Shown: piece by piece, positions 1-12,100 of the stretch
Layout of the letters: the number at the start of each line of letters is the position of its first letter
Position numbering within the stretch: position 1 is the stretch's first letter
Assembly: GCA_947396885.1 (NCBI GenBank)
Contig: OX377201.1
Span: forward strand, 28,249,923 to 28,313,922
DNA from: Heligmosomoides polygyrus polygyrus
Taxonomy: Eukaryota; Nematoda; Chromadorea; Rhabditida; Heligmosomidae
Reading direction: 5' to 3'
Length of the DNA: 64,000 nucleotides
Made by a program: the position numbers and the translations under genes
The notes under the pieces: generated by a model
What the model saw: the letters and a program-made list of their open reading frames with translations, nothing else
What the model was told of the DNA's origin: nothing
Database searches by the model: none

Positions 1-845
1 CTCTTAGGGTGATTCAGATAAGACTAGCTCTAATAACATGGATTTTCTTATGATACAAGTAGCTGATTTAGCTTGACTTTCGCATCGGATATCCGAATCG
101 GAAAGGACATCAGATTTCAGGTCAAAATCATCCGAAAACTTGATCTGGTGAGAATCACATCAATCACCCTAAGATCTGGACTTTTGAACAATCCTATTGC
201 CTGCAAAATCCATTTGACCAGTTTTGAAAAAATGACGGACTGTCCCTACTCTACAAGCTTAGGTACTTCCAGGCTGGCTGCACGTGCAGGCCGTTCCAAG
301 CGACATTGACCCCTTAAATGGAGTTCAGATGCACGGCGCACTCCGTGGAAACTGCAAGCGAGTTTCCGCTTAAAACGAGAAGGAAGAAGCAGATTGAAGC
401 GGTGCAAGAGGTTTCACGATTTCGAGATTTTAATCCTTACGCTTAGCTCTCATCCGCACTTTAGGCTTCTTCCCTTTCTTGAAAATCTACTAGAGGAACG
501 ACAAATCAGGCTTGTACTTGAAATCAGAAGCAAAGACAACCCTTCCGATTCTTCACGATGCTAGGATATATCGGCCACTAAAGTCCATTTAAGAGCATCA
601 GCAACTGCTAACTTTATGCGATGGTTAGTGAAGAACCCACGTTAGTTACGCTAAGAATTCAGAAGATATTGCAGTTCCAGGCTGAGGACCACGACCTCCC
701 TTACACCCCAGCCTGAACTCACTTGAGAACCCGGTAGCCTTTTGAGAGATTTGCATTTCGATATCAGAGAGAGGCAATTACCCCAGATACCCCAGAATGG
801 TACCACAAATCAGGATCGCATTCAAATGAGCCTCCTTAAAAGAAA
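1..845. other. low-copy sequence, no gene recognised
   Basis: Open frames here are short and show no recognisable domain. Downstream exons of the candidate secreted-peptide gene that starts at 941 on the minus strand should lie here, but I could not identify a convincing acceptor and continuing frame. Confidence 0.4.
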
Positions 846-863
846 TCAAGTGAAGGCACTCAC

Positions 864-941
864 GAATCCTCCTCGGTGGAACGGGCCCGCGTAGACGGCC
901 ACGAAGCCGACCGCCAGCAGTAACAGTGCAGTTCGAGACAT
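864..941 (-). CDS. candidate first coding exon of a secreted peptide/protein
   Basis: Seen: an ATG at 941 on the minus strand opens 26 codons beginning MSRTALLLLAVGFVAVYAGP. This is a typical signal peptide: a short basic start, a run of Leu/Val/Ala, and a likely cleavage site after VYA. The frame reaches a strong splice donor, GTGAGT, at 863-858, so the exon would end in phase 0. A TATAAA lies about 40 bases upstream of the ATG. Inference: first exon of a small secreted product such as a cuticle, neuropeptide or defence peptide; the family is unknown. Later exons should lie toward base 1 but were not found. The combination of TATA box, signal sequence and donor in the right order is the only support. 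Confidence 0.4.
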
Positions 942-978
942 TTGTCGTTGCCGATGCGAAGGGACGGCGCGACCGGCC

Positions 979-984
979 TTTATA
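979..984 (-). promoter_or_regulatory. TATA box upstream of the candidate secreted-peptide exon
   Basis: TATAAA on the minus strand in a GC-rich stretch, about 40 bases before the ATG at 941. This spacing allows transcription to start around 950-955 with a very short 5' leader. Confidence 0.35.
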
Positions 985-3900
985 GGACAGCCGGGAGGCG
1001 GGTCGGCAGACGGGACGGCGGCGGCCGCTGCGGCGGTCAGAGCTGGTGATGGTCGTTTTTTCGGCAAACATTCTCGCGCACGACACTCTGATGCTGATGT
1101 TTGTGTTTGCGTGCGTCGGGTACTCCATGCAGAACGCCTAAAAACAGCCTGGAACGCCGAGCTGCAGTCCTGAATCCGAGACCTGCATCGACGACGTCCA
1201 CCTTCTCGCTCGACAACAACGTCTAGTTGACGGCGTCTGAAAAAGACAAAACCGGACCTGTTAGACGTCCGAACTGTCTTCACGCTTCGGTTGAGCATAA
1301 CTGCGATTCTACGGCCCAATACGATAGAAACGATTCGGCGAATTACTAATGAAGAATGAAGGATCAAGCATGGATTCAACAACCCCTATTTGGGGTGCCC
1401 TGACACAGGCGGATACTCACCACTATACTAATTTTTGGGGGCATGTAGCGCAATTGGAGGTGGTGTCGGCCGTGCAACCGATACAAGATTCCTGGTTCGG
1501 ATTTTCGGCTTGGTCCAACCAAGCCTTCACTCCCTCCGGGATCGGTGCAATGGTACCAGGCTTGTCTGGAAGGGATAAAGTGCCGACCAGTTCGTCGGGT
1601 GGCGCCCGCGAGCCATCGTATGTCCAAATACGCATTCAAATCACCTCCATGACATCCGTAGAAGTAGAACGCGTGGAGCATCCTAAAAGCGATTGAGCGA
1701 CGCCGTCCCTTATCCTTTATTTAAGATGCACCACGCATTCTGCTTCTTCAGGTTATAAACTACGCATTCTGCTTCGTGGAGGTCGGTTGAATATTTCGCC
1801 AATACAACGAATTACGGTGGCAGGCCAGTTTACAATTTAGTGCTTTTGCAATTCAGCTTCCCAAACAAATCTGGTAGCAATTCGGCGACTCCAGAATTAC
1901 AGAGGGCTTTGTTGGCCTGGGAGTGAACTGCTGACAAGTCTTGCCAATTTAGCGAGACTGGACGGTTACGATGCCAAACCAAGAGGGACGCGAAGCAAGA
2001 ACCTCGATTAGGGTTTACATGCGGGCTGCGCCACCAACCAAATTCATGCTATGATGTTTATTTTGTTAAGGGAATAAGCATAAAGGATGGCGCTAGTCAG
2101 TCCCTTTCGGAATGCGCCATTCTACTTCCTCGCATGTTGTGTAGGCAACCTGAATGTGTATTTCCCCAATGTGACCAACTGATGGACAAGTCAGTGTTTC
2201 ATCCTTTCTAGACAAGTCTAGTACAAATTCTCTTATTGTTAGTCCAGAAGTACGGACGTTCTTTGGACTTCTTACTGGTTGAGAATATATAAAATCTGGT
2301 GTGTACACTCAGCCGAAGAGCTCCGTGATGGCAGAATGTAGTCGCTGAGAGGAAGCTGTCAAACTGTTAGAAAAACCGTTGATGAGAAGCCACGGTTATG
2401 GGCATGTTGTGGTCGAACACCTTGCTAGTTTACACGTTTACTGATGATGGATCCTATACAACGTGAGAGGAGTGATAGGATAGCTTTTACCAAAGGTTCT
2501 GTCTCGTGACTGTTCCCATTTAGCATGGACGAAATTCCATTTCGATGTCAAAAGCCGTCACTAAGCTTTGGCTCAACCTCCAAGCACAACTCTTCTTATG
2601 TAGAACGCAAAACAATTTTTGCTGAACGGTATTTTAATGGTGCATTAAACATAAAAAAAACGATTAGAGGTTTTCAACTTTATTTATTTATTCAAAGCAC
2701 ATAAAAGTGCGCCAATACCAAGCACTAAACAAGCAATCGTTAGAAAGTGTGACAACCAAACACAAAAAAACCAATGGATTGAAAAAACTCATGAGCAAAC
2801 TCCAAAGACAGCAAAGAGAAAAAAGAAAAAAGAAAAGAAATGAGCAAGAAATACGACATGGTTTTTTTAGACCAACAAGAAGTGATCCGCCAGGGCTTTC
2901 CAGCATCTAGTGAGGGCTAGTGTTCACCCTGCCAAAGAGTAGTCCAGCATTTGGTAATTAGTAAAAGCCTTAAAAAGGAATATAAGCTTAGAAAGAACGT
3001 TTTGCAATAAAGACATCCTGCCCTTGAAACTATAGAATGCGCTTTGCCTACGACCTTCTATACGCACGATTCCGAGGCGGGTCCTGTATCTCAAGGACCT
3101 CTTTAAACTAGTACGCACCCCGGGCGATGGCATAGAAGGGAGCACGCACCTTGATTTGATATGTCGATACGGGCCAAGAAGTCATAAAAATAAAAAATAA
3201 GAGGATTTCAAAAAAAATTATTTAAAAAAAACATTAACAATAGGGACTACGCCTGGACAAAGCGAACCTAGAACTTCTTCTAAGAGAAAGCCGACACGGA
3301 GTAAAATGAAAGCAATAGGCGAAAACAGTAGAGAGCTTCGAAACCTCTGAAAACAAGAACAACTTGCAGGCACAATGTAACAAAAACATTGGTCAAATGG
3401 TTAAAGAAAGCATTTCTGAAGATGAGCGGCTAACTGGAGAAATGTGATTCTTATACTCAGCTCCCGCAGCTTAAAACACATGAAGATACAAGTTCAAAGT
3501 TAGATCTTTTGAGGTATCTCGCCGAGTGTAGCTCACTGCGCGTTTATGAAACGTCGTTGACCTATACACTGGGGGCTGAAAAAAAGAGCTATGAAGTGCT
3601 TAATTGAAAGTAAAATTAAACACATTTAGCCTGTTTTGCTCTAGTGGAACACTCGACTCTCAACCATGCTTCAATCGAAGCGCACAAGCAGTTGACACAC
3701 CTAAAATAGTCCAGGTGAGGGCTTCTAGCATTTCAAAGGCTGACAAGATCCGACAAATGACAACCCAGAGATGTATCACTAGGTTATCACCCACAGACCC
3801 TAGGTTCAGAAAAGAGCAAAAAAAAAGGAAACTAAACTTCTCTCTTCTTGAAACCTCAGCATGGTTAGTTATGGTTTTCTTGTTAGTACTGTGCGAACCC

Positions 3901-5001
3901 GAGGTTTCTAAGGTGGAATTTTATTCCACCTAACTTTTCGACGCAATCGCCGTTTTCAGAGACCTTAATGTGGAGCAACGTTTTTGACATGCAATGTACA
4001 CCATCAAGCGCTTTGTCTGCTCCAGCGATTTTGGCGTAACTCTGTGACCCATCGTCAAAGCCTGGAAGTGAGAAATAAACTCACACATAGATCCACCACC
4101 ACTAGAGCGCGATTGCTCTCTGTTGGTATTGCTAGGAGATTTTTATACTCGTGCCACGGTGGTAGCATTAAAGTCAGAATGTAGGCCACTGTCTTGTCGG
4201 AAGCCGTTTCCCATTTCGTCTGCTTTTTCGACAATAATGACGTAGCGAGAAGGGAATCAATCTATTGATCGACAGTGGACTTCGCATCTGCACTTACTTT
4301 GCACAGAGCAACCAACGAAGACCGGCGAAAGTTTAACGGCAATCGCAACTGACACCCGACCGAATGTCTGCGAACTGAAGTGTCTGCCTGGAAGTTCTTC
4401 AAAAAGAGAGCGGAAGAAGAACCAAGTGCATCTACCAGCTGTTGCTTTTGGCACGTGCAGGGTCTCCTTTTTTCTCTCCGCGAAGAATGATGGTGAGCAA
4501 GGCAATTGGTTGAGCAGCAATTGGTGTGGGCTACAGCATGGTGGACTTCACGAGCAGCAACACAACATGTGGCACGAGAACGACGGCGTGTGCTCGTCCG
4601 TTAGGAACATGAATGCTACTTCCTGGGATGAAGAGGACTTGCTCACATTTTCCTTAAAGCACGTGGTGAGCTGCTAAGTGGACTTGAGCCTTGAGAGAAT
4701 GTCGGCGAGGATCCTGTCCTACTCTCATCTAAAATTCATCCGACTTCGCAATTCTTCTTCGAAGAGAAGAAGGCTTCAGACCGTGTAAAAGCATCGACCT
4801 GATTTTTAAATGTCAGACTATGCGAGATCGCTGTTTCTTCCAGGACCAGAGGGCATTTCGCACCGTAAACACGAGTATGCTGTGTTATGTCCTGCTTTTA
4901 GTACCAAGTTTGCTCAAATAGGACATGGTCCACATCATGACACAACACCTATCCTGGAGAGATGACACATCTACCCGCAGGCACTCTGCCTAGAGGGTCC
5001 C
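985..5001. other. low-copy sequence, no gene recognised
   Basis: Mixed-composition sequence with only short frames, none with a recognisable domain, codon pattern or consistent splice sites. An A/T-rich stretch lies around 3,180-3,240. No tRNA, tandem repeat or transposon termini were recognised. Confidence 0.4.
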
Positions 5002-5170
5002 CTACCACATGGAGTCCGGAGAATGAGGTGTTATATAGGTCAGCGAGAAGCACTTGAGCGCGGCGGCCTCAATGACCTTCTCCATATTCTTCTCACATCG
5101 AATGATATCATAGTCGGAGCAGGCGACGATCAGCTGTTGACTTCCTGTGCGATTTAGCGTGCCGAAAGTG
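5002..5170 (-). CDS. candidate terminal exon of an unknown protein
   Basis: Seen: on the minus strand an acceptor-like AACCTTTCAG ends at 5,171 and is followed by about 56 open codons ending in TAG. The codons are rich in C/G at third positions, unlike the flanking sequence, and encode a mixed hydrophilic segment containing LIVACSDYDIIRCEKNMEK. No family was recognised. It could be the last exon of a host gene or chance. A GT within the final codons could also act as a donor, which would make it an internal exon. Confidence 0.22.
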
Positions 5171-6531
5171 CTGAAAGGTTGAGCATTGGAAAATGGTCCT
5201 AAGGTCGACTGGAGCTTTGACAACAATTTCTCCTTCTTAGGATAGCGGAGGGAGGGGGGAGGGTTGAATTGTAAAAAGATTTTCTCATACAGCGAGGCTC
5301 TGTGCACTCTATAAAAAACGTCTGGCTAACTCCAGCTCAGAGCATATCCAAATTTCAGTATTCTGCAGTTGGCTTGCAAAACTTTTGTACGCCACTGTAC
5401 GTACACATTGACCAAGGAGATGAGACAACAAAGCACTGCCTTCATTTTTTTAAAAGATTGAACTAATGGTGAACTGCCTCACTTGAGTTCCGGCTGCTGT
5501 CTATTTCTAAACAGTTTACTTAATTATTCTACTTCAATTTCAACCATTACCCTCTTTACACGTAAACCTCCCTTGAATAGTTCTGCTACTTTAGACGCGT
5601 CGCAAGGTTCCTAAGGTACACCAACATCGGCTAACCGAGAGGTGAAGCGATCGCGGGGGGGGGGGCTGTAAAAAAAGGAAGCCCTTGATTTTCGATGACT
5701 TTAGAATAGTTTCCTGTTCGTGAGTAAGGTAACCCGATGGGATTCCGAGCGGCTTTTCCAAAGAGGGACTCGCGAAACCATCCACGACGACGAGCTACTA
5801 CCTAAAATTCGCTATGGAAATGTAAAATTTTAAGGTTTTTTTAAAAACTACTACGGCAAAAAGACCACAGATTCGTGGACCTTCGTACAGCGCACCAAGC
5901 AAACACTCCTATTAGCAGAGTGTCCGCCTAATGAAAAACACCAAATCTTATTGGTTCCATCCAATTCCTATATAAATGCAATCTTCAGTCCCGTACATTC
6001 CACCCTAAATCATACCTTCCTGCAGAATAGATACAAGCAATACATAGGCTTCCACACCTTACAGGACTGTTATTGTAAACAGTAGTTCAAAAACGCTGTG
6101 ATCTAGAACACACTGAGGTCTTTTGCACATCCAAGCTAAAATTCGCCCTCCCTTCCTTGGATCTATCCCACACAAGGGCATTATAGAGCACGCGCGAACC
6201 CTCACGAAGAGCTGCTAACAGAATGCTTTCCAATAGCTACTTACGCGTGTCTGTTCGCCAAACATCCACTGTAATTCGTAGAACGTCTAAAAAGCCCACT
6301 GATTCGTCATGCAGTAGTTGCGACAGCAAAGACCACGCGCATCTTCGGCGAAAACGCTATTTTCGTCGATGAAACCGCCGCCGATCGCTGAACGCGAGCG
6401 CGGGAGATAATCTTTCGCCGATTTTTTGAAGCGCACCAGTCGACAATTCCCCGTAAATAATACCCTTGAGCGAGACAATTTCAAACCCAAAAAGCTACGT
6501 TTGAAGAGAGAACGAAAATATTCGAGAACAA
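5171..6531. other. low-copy sequence left of the tRNA array
   Basis: No gene was recognised. The last 250 bases are CpG-rich and could be a promoter region for the candidate exon at 6,532, but no TATA box or other defined element was seen. Confidence 0.35.
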
Positions 6532-6552
6532 ATGGCGGCATATGTCGCGCAG
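6532..6552 (+). CDS. candidate short first exon whose intron would contain the tRNA array
   Basis: Seen: an ATG in good context (ACAAATGGCGGC) opens seven codons, MAAYVAQ, that run directly into a consensus splice donor, CAG followed by GTGAGC. The array begins 21 bases after the donor. Inference: if real, this is the first coding exon of a host gene and the array sits in its first intron. No partner exon was identified on the far side, so it could be a chance match. The ATGGCGGC context also resembles a YY1-type site. Confidence 0.25.
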
Positions 6553-6656
6553 GTGAGCAGAATTGGGGAAGAACTCGAGCAACGCAGGGTGTTCTTCGCC
6601 AGCCGGGCAAACAACAGACGTGCATGTTCGAATTCAGGGCTTCCGAGCGTCTCGTT

Positions 6657-6728
6657 GGCCGGATGGTCTAGGGGTATGATTCTCGCTTCGGGTGCGAGAG
6701 GTCCCGGGTTCGAATCCCGGTTCGGCCC
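6657..6728 (+). tRNA. tRNA-Pro(CGG), first copy and reference for the array
   Basis: Decodes the proline codon CCG. Seen: acceptor GGCCGGA pairs with TTCGGCC with one G-T; the anticodon stem is CTCGC/GCGAG around the loop TTCGGGT, giving anticodon CGG at positions 34-36. The T arm is CCGGG-TTCGAAT-CCCGG and the discriminator base is C. The A box TGGTCTAGGGG and B box GGTTCGAATCC match Pol III internal promoter consensus. No intron and no encoded CCA are present. A TTTT stretch at 6,733-6,736 can end transcription. The body is fully canonical, so it is predicted to be functional. Confidence 0.95.
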
Positions 6729-6732
6729 AATG

Positions 6733-6736
6733 TTTT
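6733..6736 (+). terminator. RNA polymerase III terminator (T4) of the repeat unit
   Basis: A minimal run of four T, four bases after the tRNA, flanked by G on both sides. It recurs at tRNA start +76 in full-length units. It is the only TTTT in a standard unit, so units that lose it have no local stop. The allele AATCTTTTGCGG keeps T4; the allele AATGTTCTGCGG destroys it. Confidence 0.8.
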
Positions 6737-6866
6737 GCGGGTGACCCATCACCGTCCTCTCGCGGCGCTCTTGTCGAGGCGGCCTCGAGCAACGCAAGGT
6801 GTTCTTCGCCAGCCGGGCAAACAACAGACGTGCATGTTCGAATTCAGGGCTTCCGAACGTCTCGTT

Positions 6867-8618
6867 GGCCGGATGGTCTAGGGGTATGATTCTCGCTTCG
6901 GGTGCGAGAGGTCCCGGGTTCGAATCCCGGTTCGGCCCAATGTTTTGCGGGTGACCCACAACCGTCCTGCCGCGGCGCTATTGTCGAGGCGGCCTCGAGC
7001 AACGCAAGGTGTTCTTCGCCAGCCGGGCAAACAACAGACGTGCATGTTCGAATTCAGGGCTTCCGAGCGTCTCGTTGGCCGGATGGTCTAGGGGTATGAT
7101 TCTCGCTTCGGGTGCGAGAGGTCCCGGGTTCGAATCCCGGTTCGGCCCAATGTTTTGCGGGTGACCCACAACCGTCCTGCCGCGGCGCTATTGTCGAGGC
7201 GGCCTCGAGCAACGCAAGGTGTTCTTCGCCAGCCGGGCAAACAACAGACGTGCATGTTCGAATTCAGGGCTTCCGAGCGTCTCGTTGGCCGGATGGTCTA
7301 GGGGTATGATTCTCGCTTCGGGTGCGAGAGGTCCCGGGTTCGAATCCCGGTTCGGCCCAATGTTTTGCGGGTGACCCACAACCGTCCTGCCGCGGCGCTC
7401 TTGTCGAGGCGGCCTCGAGCAACGCAAGGTGTTCTCCACCAGCCGGGCAAACAACAGACGTGCATGTTCGAATACAGGGCTTCCGAGCGTCTCGTTGGCC
7501 GGATGGTCTAGGGGTATGATTCTCGCTTCGGGTGCGAGAGGTCCCGGGTTCGAATCCCGGTTCGGCCCAATGTTTTGCGGGTGACCCACAACCGTCCTGC
7601 CGCGGCGCTCTTGTCGAGGCGGCCTCGAGCAACGCAAGGTGTTCTCCACCAGCCGGGCAAACAACAGACGTGCATGTTCGAATACAGGGCTTCCGAGCGT
7701 CTCGTTGGCCGGATGGTCTAGGGGTATGATTCTCGCTTCGGGTGCTAGAGGTCCCGGGTTCGAATCCCGGTTCGGCCCAATGTTTTGCGGGTGACCCACA
7801 ACCGTCCTGCCGCGGCGCTCTTGTCGAGGCGGCCTCGAGCAACGCAAGGTGTTCTCCACCAGCCGGGCAAACAACAGACGTGCATGTTCGAATTCAGGGC
7901 TTCCGAGCGTCTCGTTGGCCGGATGGTCTAGGGGTATGATTCTCGCTTCGGGTGCGAGAGGTCCCGGGTTCGAATCCCGGTTCGGCCCAATGTTTTGCGG
8001 GTGACCCACAACCGTCCTGCCGCGGCGCTCTTGTCGAGGCGGCCTCGAGCAACGCAAGGTGTTCTTCGCCAGCCGGGCAAACAACAGACGTGCATGTTCG
8101 AATACAGGGCTTCCGAGCGTCTCGTTGGCCGGATGGTCTAGGGGTATGATTCTCGCTTCGGGTGCGAGAGGTCCCGGGTTCGAATCCCGGTTCGGCCCAA
8201 TGTTTTGCGGGTGACCCACAACCGTCCTGCCGCGGCGCTCTTGTCGAGGCGGCCTCGAGCAACGCAAGGTGTTCTTCGCCAGCCGGGCAAACAACAGACG
8301 TGCATGTTCGAATACAGGGCTTCCGAGCGTCTCGTTGGCCGGATGGTCTAGGGGTATGATTCTCGCTTCGGGTGCGAGAGGTCCCGGGTTCGAATCCCGG
8401 TTCGGCCCAATGTTTTGCGGGTGACCCACAACCGTCCTGCCGCGGCGCTCTTGTCGAGGCGGCCTCGAGCAACGCAAGGTGTTCTCCGCCAGCCGGGCAA
8501 ACAACAGACGTGCATGTTCGAATACAGGGCTTCCGAGCGTCTCGTTGGCCGGATGGTCTAGGGGTATGATTCTCGCTTCGGGTGCGAGAGGTCCCGGGTT
8601 CGAATCCCGGTTCGGCCC
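6867..8618 (+). tRNA. tRNA-Pro(CGG) block, 9 copies
   Basis: 72-nt genes start at 6867, 7077, 7287, 7497, 7707, 7917, 8127, 8337 and 8547. The copy at 7707 has G to T in the 3' side of the anticodon stem (GCTAG), breaking one pair. The others match the reference tRNA body. Confidence 0.95.
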
Positions 8619-8958
8619 AATGTTTTGCGGGTGACCCACAACCGTCCTGCCGCGGCGCTATTGTCGAGGCGGCCTCGAGCAACGCAAGGTGTTCTTCGCC
8701 AGCCGGGCAAACAACAGACGTGCATGTTCGAATTCAGGGCTTCCGAGCGTCTCGTTGGCCGGATGGTCTAGGGGTATGATTCTCTGCGTGAGGTCCCGGG
8801 TTCGAATCCCGGTTCGGCCCAATGTTTTGCGGGTGACCCACAACCGTCCTGCCGCGGCGCTCTTGTCGAGGCGGCCTCGAGCAACGCAAGGTGTTCTCCG
8901 CCAGCCGGGCAAACAACAGACGTGCATGTTCGAATACAGGGCTTCCGAGCGTCTCGTT

Positions 8959-11760
8959 GGCCGGATGGTCTAGGGGTATGATTCTCGCTTCGGGTGCGAG
9001 AGGTCCCGGGTTCGAATCCCGGTTCGGCCCAATGTTTTGCGGGTGACCCACAACCGTCCTGCCGCGGCGCTATTGTCGAGGCGGCCTCGAGCAACGCAAG
9101 GTGTTCTTCGCCAGCCGGGCAAACAACAGACGTGCATGTTCGAATACAGGGCTTCCGAGCGTCTCGTTGGCCGGATGGTCTAGGGGTATGATTCTCGCTT
9201 CGGGTGCGAGAGGTCCCGGGTTCGAATCCCGGTTCGGCCCAATGTTTTGCGGGTGACCCACAACCGTCCTGCCGCGGCGCTCTTGTCGAGGCGGCCTCGA
9301 GCAACGCAAGGTGTTCTTCGCCAGCCGGGCAAACAACAGACGTGCATGTTCGAATACAGGGCTTCCGAGCGTCTCGTTGGCCGGATGGTCTAGGGGTATG
9401 ATTCTCGCTTCGGGTGCGAGAGGTCCCGGGTTCGAATCCCGGTTCGGCCCAATGTTTTGCGGGTGACCCACAACCGTCCTGCCGCGGCGCTCTTGTCGAG
9501 GCGGCCTCGAGCAACGCAAGGTGTTCTTCGCCAGCCGGGCAAACAACAGACGTGCATGTTCGAATTCAGGGCTTCCGAGCGTCTCGTTGGCCGGATGGTC
9601 TAGGGGTATGATTCTCGCTTCGGGTGCGAGAGGTCCCGGGTTCGAATCCCGGTTCGGCCCAATGTTTTGCGGGTGACCCACAACCGTCCTGCCGCGGCGC
9701 TCTTGTCGAGGCGGCCTCGAGCAACGCAAGGTGTTCTTCGCCAGCCGGGCAAACAACAGACGTGCATGTTCGAATACAGGGCTTCCGAGCGTCTCGTTGG
9801 CTGGATGGTCTAGGGGTATGATTCTCGCTTCGGGTGCGAGAGGTCCCGGGTTCGAATCCCGGTTCGGCCCAATGTTTTGCGGGTGACCCACAACCGTCCT
9901 GCCGCGGCGCTCTTGTCGAGGCGGCCTCGAGCAACGCAAGGTGTTCTCCGCCAGCCGGGCAAACAACAGACGTGCATGTTCGAATACAGGGCTTCCGAGC
10001 GTCTCGTTGGCCGGATGGTCTAGGGGTATGATTCTCGCTTCGGGTGCGAGAGGTCCCGGGTTCGAATCCCGGTTCGGCCCAATGTTTTGCGGGTGACCCA
10101 CAACCGTCCTGCCGCGGCGCTATTGTCGAGGCGGCCTCGAGCAACGCAAGGTGTTCTTCGCCAGCCGGGCAAACAACAGACGTGCATGTTCGAATACAGG
10201 GCTTCCGAGCGTCTCGTTGGCCGGATGGTCTAGGGGTATGATTCTCGCTTCGGGTGCGAGAGGTCCCGGGTTCGAATCCCGGTTCGGCCCAATGTTTTGC
10301 GGGTGACCCACAACCGTCCTGCCGCGGCGCTCTTGTCGAGGCGGCCTCGAGCAACGCAAGGTGTTCTTCGCCAGCCGGGCAAACAACAGACGTGCATGTT
10401 CGAATACAGGGCTTCCGAGCGTCTCGTTGGCCGGATGGTCTAGGGGTATGATTCTCGCTTCGGGTGCGAGAGGTCCCGGGTTCGAATCCCGGTTCGGCCC
10501 AATGTTTTGCGGGTGACCCACAACCGTCCTGCCGCGGCGCTCTTGTCGAGGCGGCCTCGAGCAACGCAAGGTGTTCTTCGCCAGCCGGGCAAACAACAGA
10601 CGTGCATGTTCGAATTCAGGGCTTCCGAGCGTCTCGTTGGCCGGATGGTCTAGGGGTATGATTCTCGCTTCGGGTGCGAGAGGTCCCGGGTTCGAATCCC
10701 GGTTCGGCCCAATGTTTTGCGGGTGACCCACAACCGTCCTGCCGCGGCGCTCTTGTCGAGGCGGCCTCGAGCAACGCAAGGTGTTCTTCGCCAGCCGGGC
10801 AAACAACAGACGTGCATGTTCGAATACAGGGCTTCCGAGCGTCTCGTTGGCTGGATGGTCTAGGGGTATGATTCTCGCTTCGGGTGCGAGAGGTCCCGGG
10901 TTCGAATCCCGGTTCGGCCCAATGTTTTGCGGGTGACCCACAACCGTCCTGCCGCGGCGCTCTTGTCGAGGCGGCCTCGAGCAACGCAAGGTGTTCTTCG
11001 CCAGCCGGGCAAACAACAGACGTGCATGTTCGAATACAGGGCTTCCGAGCGTCTCGTTGGCCGGATGGTCTAGGGGTATGATTCTCGCTTCGGGTGCGAG
11101 AGGTCCCGGGTTCGAATCCCGGTTCGGCCCAATGTTTTGCGGGTGACCCACAACCGTCCTGCCGCGGCGCTCTTGTCGAGGCGGCCTCGAGCAACGCAAG
11201 GTGTTCTCCGCCAGCCGGGCAAACAACAGACGTGCATGTTCGAATACAGGGCTTCCGAGCGTCTCGTTGGCCGGATGGTCTAGGGGTATGATTCTCGCTT
11301 CGGGTGCGAGAGGTCCCGGGTTCGAATCCCGGTTCGGCCCAATGTTCTGCGGGTGACCCACAACCGTCCTGCCGCGGCGCTCTTCTCGAGGCGGCCTCGA
11401 GCAACGCAAGGTGTTCTTCGCCAGCCGGGCAAACAACAGACGTGCATGTTCGAATTCAGGGCTTCCGAGCGTCTCGTTGGCCGGATGGTCTAGGGGTATG
11501 ATTCTCGCTTCGGGTGCGAGAGGTCCCGGGTTCGAATCCCGGTTCGGCCCAATGTTTTGCGGGTGACCCACAACCGTCCTGCCGCGGCGCTCTTGTCGAG
11601 GCGGCCTCGAGCAACGCAAGGTGTTCTCCGCCAGCCGGGCAAACAACAGACGTGCATGTTCGAATACAGGGCTTCCGAGCGTCTCGTTGGCCGGATGGTC
11701 TAGGGGTATGATTCTCGCTTCGGGTGCGGGAGGTCCCGGGTTCGAATCCCGGTTCGGCCC
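8959..11760 (+). tRNA. tRNA-Pro(CGG) block, 14 copies
   Basis: Starts run every 210 bp from 8959 to 11689. Copies at 9799 and 10849 carry C3 to T, keeping a G-T pair in the acceptor. The copy at 11689 has GCGGG instead of GCGAG in the anticodon stem. The copy at 11269 is followed by TTCT instead of TTTT and so lacks the usual terminator. Confidence 0.95.
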
Positions 11761-12100
11761 AATGTTTTGCGGGTGACCCACAACCGTCCTGCCGCGGCGC
11801 TCTTGTCGAGGCGGCCTCGAGCAACGCAAGGTGTTCTTCGCCAGCCGGGCAAACAACAGACGTGCATGTTCGAATTCAGGGCTTCCGAGCGTCTCGTTGG
11901 CCGGATGGTCTAGGGGTATGATTCTCTGCGAGAGGTCCCGGGTTCGAATCCCGGTTCGGCCCAATGTTTTGCGGGTGACCCACAACCGTCCTGCCGCGGC
12001 GCTATTGTCGAGGCGGCCTCGAGCAACGCAAGGTGTTCTTCGCCAGCCGGGCAAACAACAGACGTGCATGTTCGAATACAGGGCTTCCGAGCGTCTCGTT

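Noticed and set aside
846..1382. 178-codon minus-strand open frame extending through the secreted-peptide exon
   Set aside because: The part upstream of the internal ATG at 941 covers the TATA box and is arginine-rich low-complexity sequence; only the last 26 codons before the donor look like coding sequence.
4426..4677. 83-codon plus-strand open frame with a possible donor at its end
   Set aside because: Two overlapping frames look equally plausible, there is no acceptor-consistent start and no recognisable domain.
5655..5663. Run of G as a regulatory or quadruplex element
   Set aside because: A single short homopolymer, prone to sequencing error, without further G tracts nearby.
10120..12069. 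649-codon minus-strand open frame with 70-residue repeats
   Set aside because: It is the complement of tandem tRNA genes; the period of 210 bp keeps frames open without selection.
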